Origin: Oegoconia quadripuncta
Lineage: Eukaryota > Arthropoda > Insecta > Lepidoptera > Autostichidae
DNA: 64,000 nucleotides
NCBI GenBank assembly: GCA_949316235.1
Contig: OX438759.1
Span: 9,747,118 to 9,811,117 of the forward strand
Direction: 5' to 3'
Shown here: positions 63,160-64,000 of the stretch, one piece after another
Layout: each line of letters starts with the position of its first letter
Position numbering within the stretch: position 1 is the first letter of the stretch
Position numbers and translations under genes: made by a program
The notes under the pieces: generated by a model
The model's database searches: none
The model's input: only the letters and a program-made list of their open reading frames with translations
Told to the model about the DNA's origin: nothing

Positions 63160-63530
63160 ATCAATAAAATTTTCGGATACTAGCACCAATTGTCTAGCTA
63201 GACCTAACATACATATTGTCACGGCAAATCGTTGAATAGGCTATTCAATTAAATGCCTAGGCGGATCGTAATAATGAGGTTCATTTAAATAATAGTTACC
63301 GAAGAGCTCAGGGGGCACAGTTTCCAACAATGCAGGAAATGTCCGCCGTACATTGGCATCAGCCTAGGCATTAATTGAATCCCTAATTTCACCATGTGCT
63401 TACGGCATGTTTACTAGATAACAAATACACATACGTATATATTTATATAAAAAAACCATGACTCAGAATAAATGTATTCATTACACAAACATTTACCCCT
63501 AGCGGGATTAAATTCCGCGCCTGTTGATTT
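63160..63530 (-). mobile_element. SINE S1 interrupted by a foldback insert
   Basis: S1 parts flank an insert at about 63219-63405. The 3' part is TTTTCGGATACTAGCACCAA; the 5' part is CCATGACTCAGAATAAATG with a damaged box B. The insert has inverted arms TTCAATTAAATGCCTAGGC / GCCTAGGCATTAATTGAA and holds AATGCAGGAAATGTCCGCC, shared with 20560-20800. The SINE was therefore present before the insert. Confidence 0.55.
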
Positions 63531-64000
63531 TGAAAGCAGGGCCTTATTTTCTCTCTTTTAAAAATAATTTGCCAAGTTGGTTTTTTATGATCCGATACTT
63601 TTAAAAACTCAAGCAGTTAGGTATCTACTCCTTTTTATACCTGGATAAATTATAATGGAAAGGTTTTCAATAAAATTTAGTTTTTTGTGACTTAACTTTT
63701 TGTCGAATCCGATAAAACACCTTCATGTTCGACTTTACCGACAATAAACATCATGAATATCAATGTACATTTTTATAAATTAGTTTCTATGTTTACGTGA
63801 GTTAAATGATAGTTACTTTTTCAGTTACAATCTATATTTTCAAATCATTCGAATGGTTTTGCTTCCTTTGTTTTGTAGACCTAATTAATGAATGAGCCTT
63901 TTCATGACCAGGTTCCAAATTTTATACTTATGGAGCTCAAGAATTTTGTCTTGTATTTAGCGTTCGTCTTGAGACCTGCCCTTCTAAACTAAGCTTTCAT

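Larger units (their letters stand above)
59789..64000. other. Region upstream of pyrexia, no gene recognised
   Basis: Must contain the pyrexia promoter and any 5' UTR exon. Only repeats were recognised: an S2 SINE, family D, MITE C, an S3 fragment near 62890-63000 and an interrupted S1 SINE near 63.2-63.5 kb. No later COQ6 exon was seen on the plus strand. Confidence 0.5.

Overview
This window looks like a piece of an arthropod nuclear genome, most likely a moth or butterfly (Lepidoptera). It is AT-rich. Its genes are split into short exons by long introns with GT..AG borders. The introns and spacers are packed with tRNA-derived SINEs, foldback MITEs, LINE remnants and a mariner relic. No bacterial, phage or CRISPR-like structure is present. 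All multi-exon models below were assembled by hand from splice sites. Each keeps an open reading frame across every junction, and the exon lengths sum to whole codons.

Layout. (1) 2.9-12.1 kb, minus strand: a complete 7-exon CLIP-domain trypsin-like serine protease (376 aa). (2) 14.0-14.3 kb, minus: a small unrecognised 69-codon terminal exon or ORF with its own poly(A) signal. (3) 16.4-21.4 kb, minus: a second complete 7-exon CLIP-domain serine protease (441 aa) with a Pro/Asn/Gly-rich linker. (4) 28.6-38.0 kb, plus: a third S1A serine protease (304 aa as modelled), head-to-head with the second and with no CLIP domain that I could find. (5) 39.8-44.6 kb, minus: a 6-exon FAM161 family centriole/cilium protein (747 aa). 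(6) 46.8-52.6 kb, plus: the first three coding exons (210 codons) of the ubiquinone-biosynthesis monooxygenase COQ6; the second half of the enzyme is not in the window. (7) 52.9-59.8 kb, minus: a complete 13-exon TRPA channel of the pyrexia type (907 aa). (8) 59.8-64 kb: repeats only.

The three proteases form a cluster of related genes. All three keep the His-Asp-Ser triad and a trypsin-type Asp at the base of the S1 pocket. All three also have a phase-1 intron at the same place, just before an Asp that precedes the (I/L)CLP segment. CLIP proteases of this kind act in haemolymph cascades (melanization, Toll activation), so this may be an immune or developmental protease cluster; that role is inferred. 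COQ6, FAM161 and pyrexia are unrelated housekeeping, cytoskeletal and sensory genes.

I found no clearly new biological system. The observations most worth checking are: the sequence oddities of the three proteases; the missing 3' half of COQ6, with pyrexia lying antisense where it should be; a head-to-tail array of MITEs that seems to supply the poly(A) signal of FAM161; several long foldbacks; and a CpG-rich TATA-containing block inside a protease intron.
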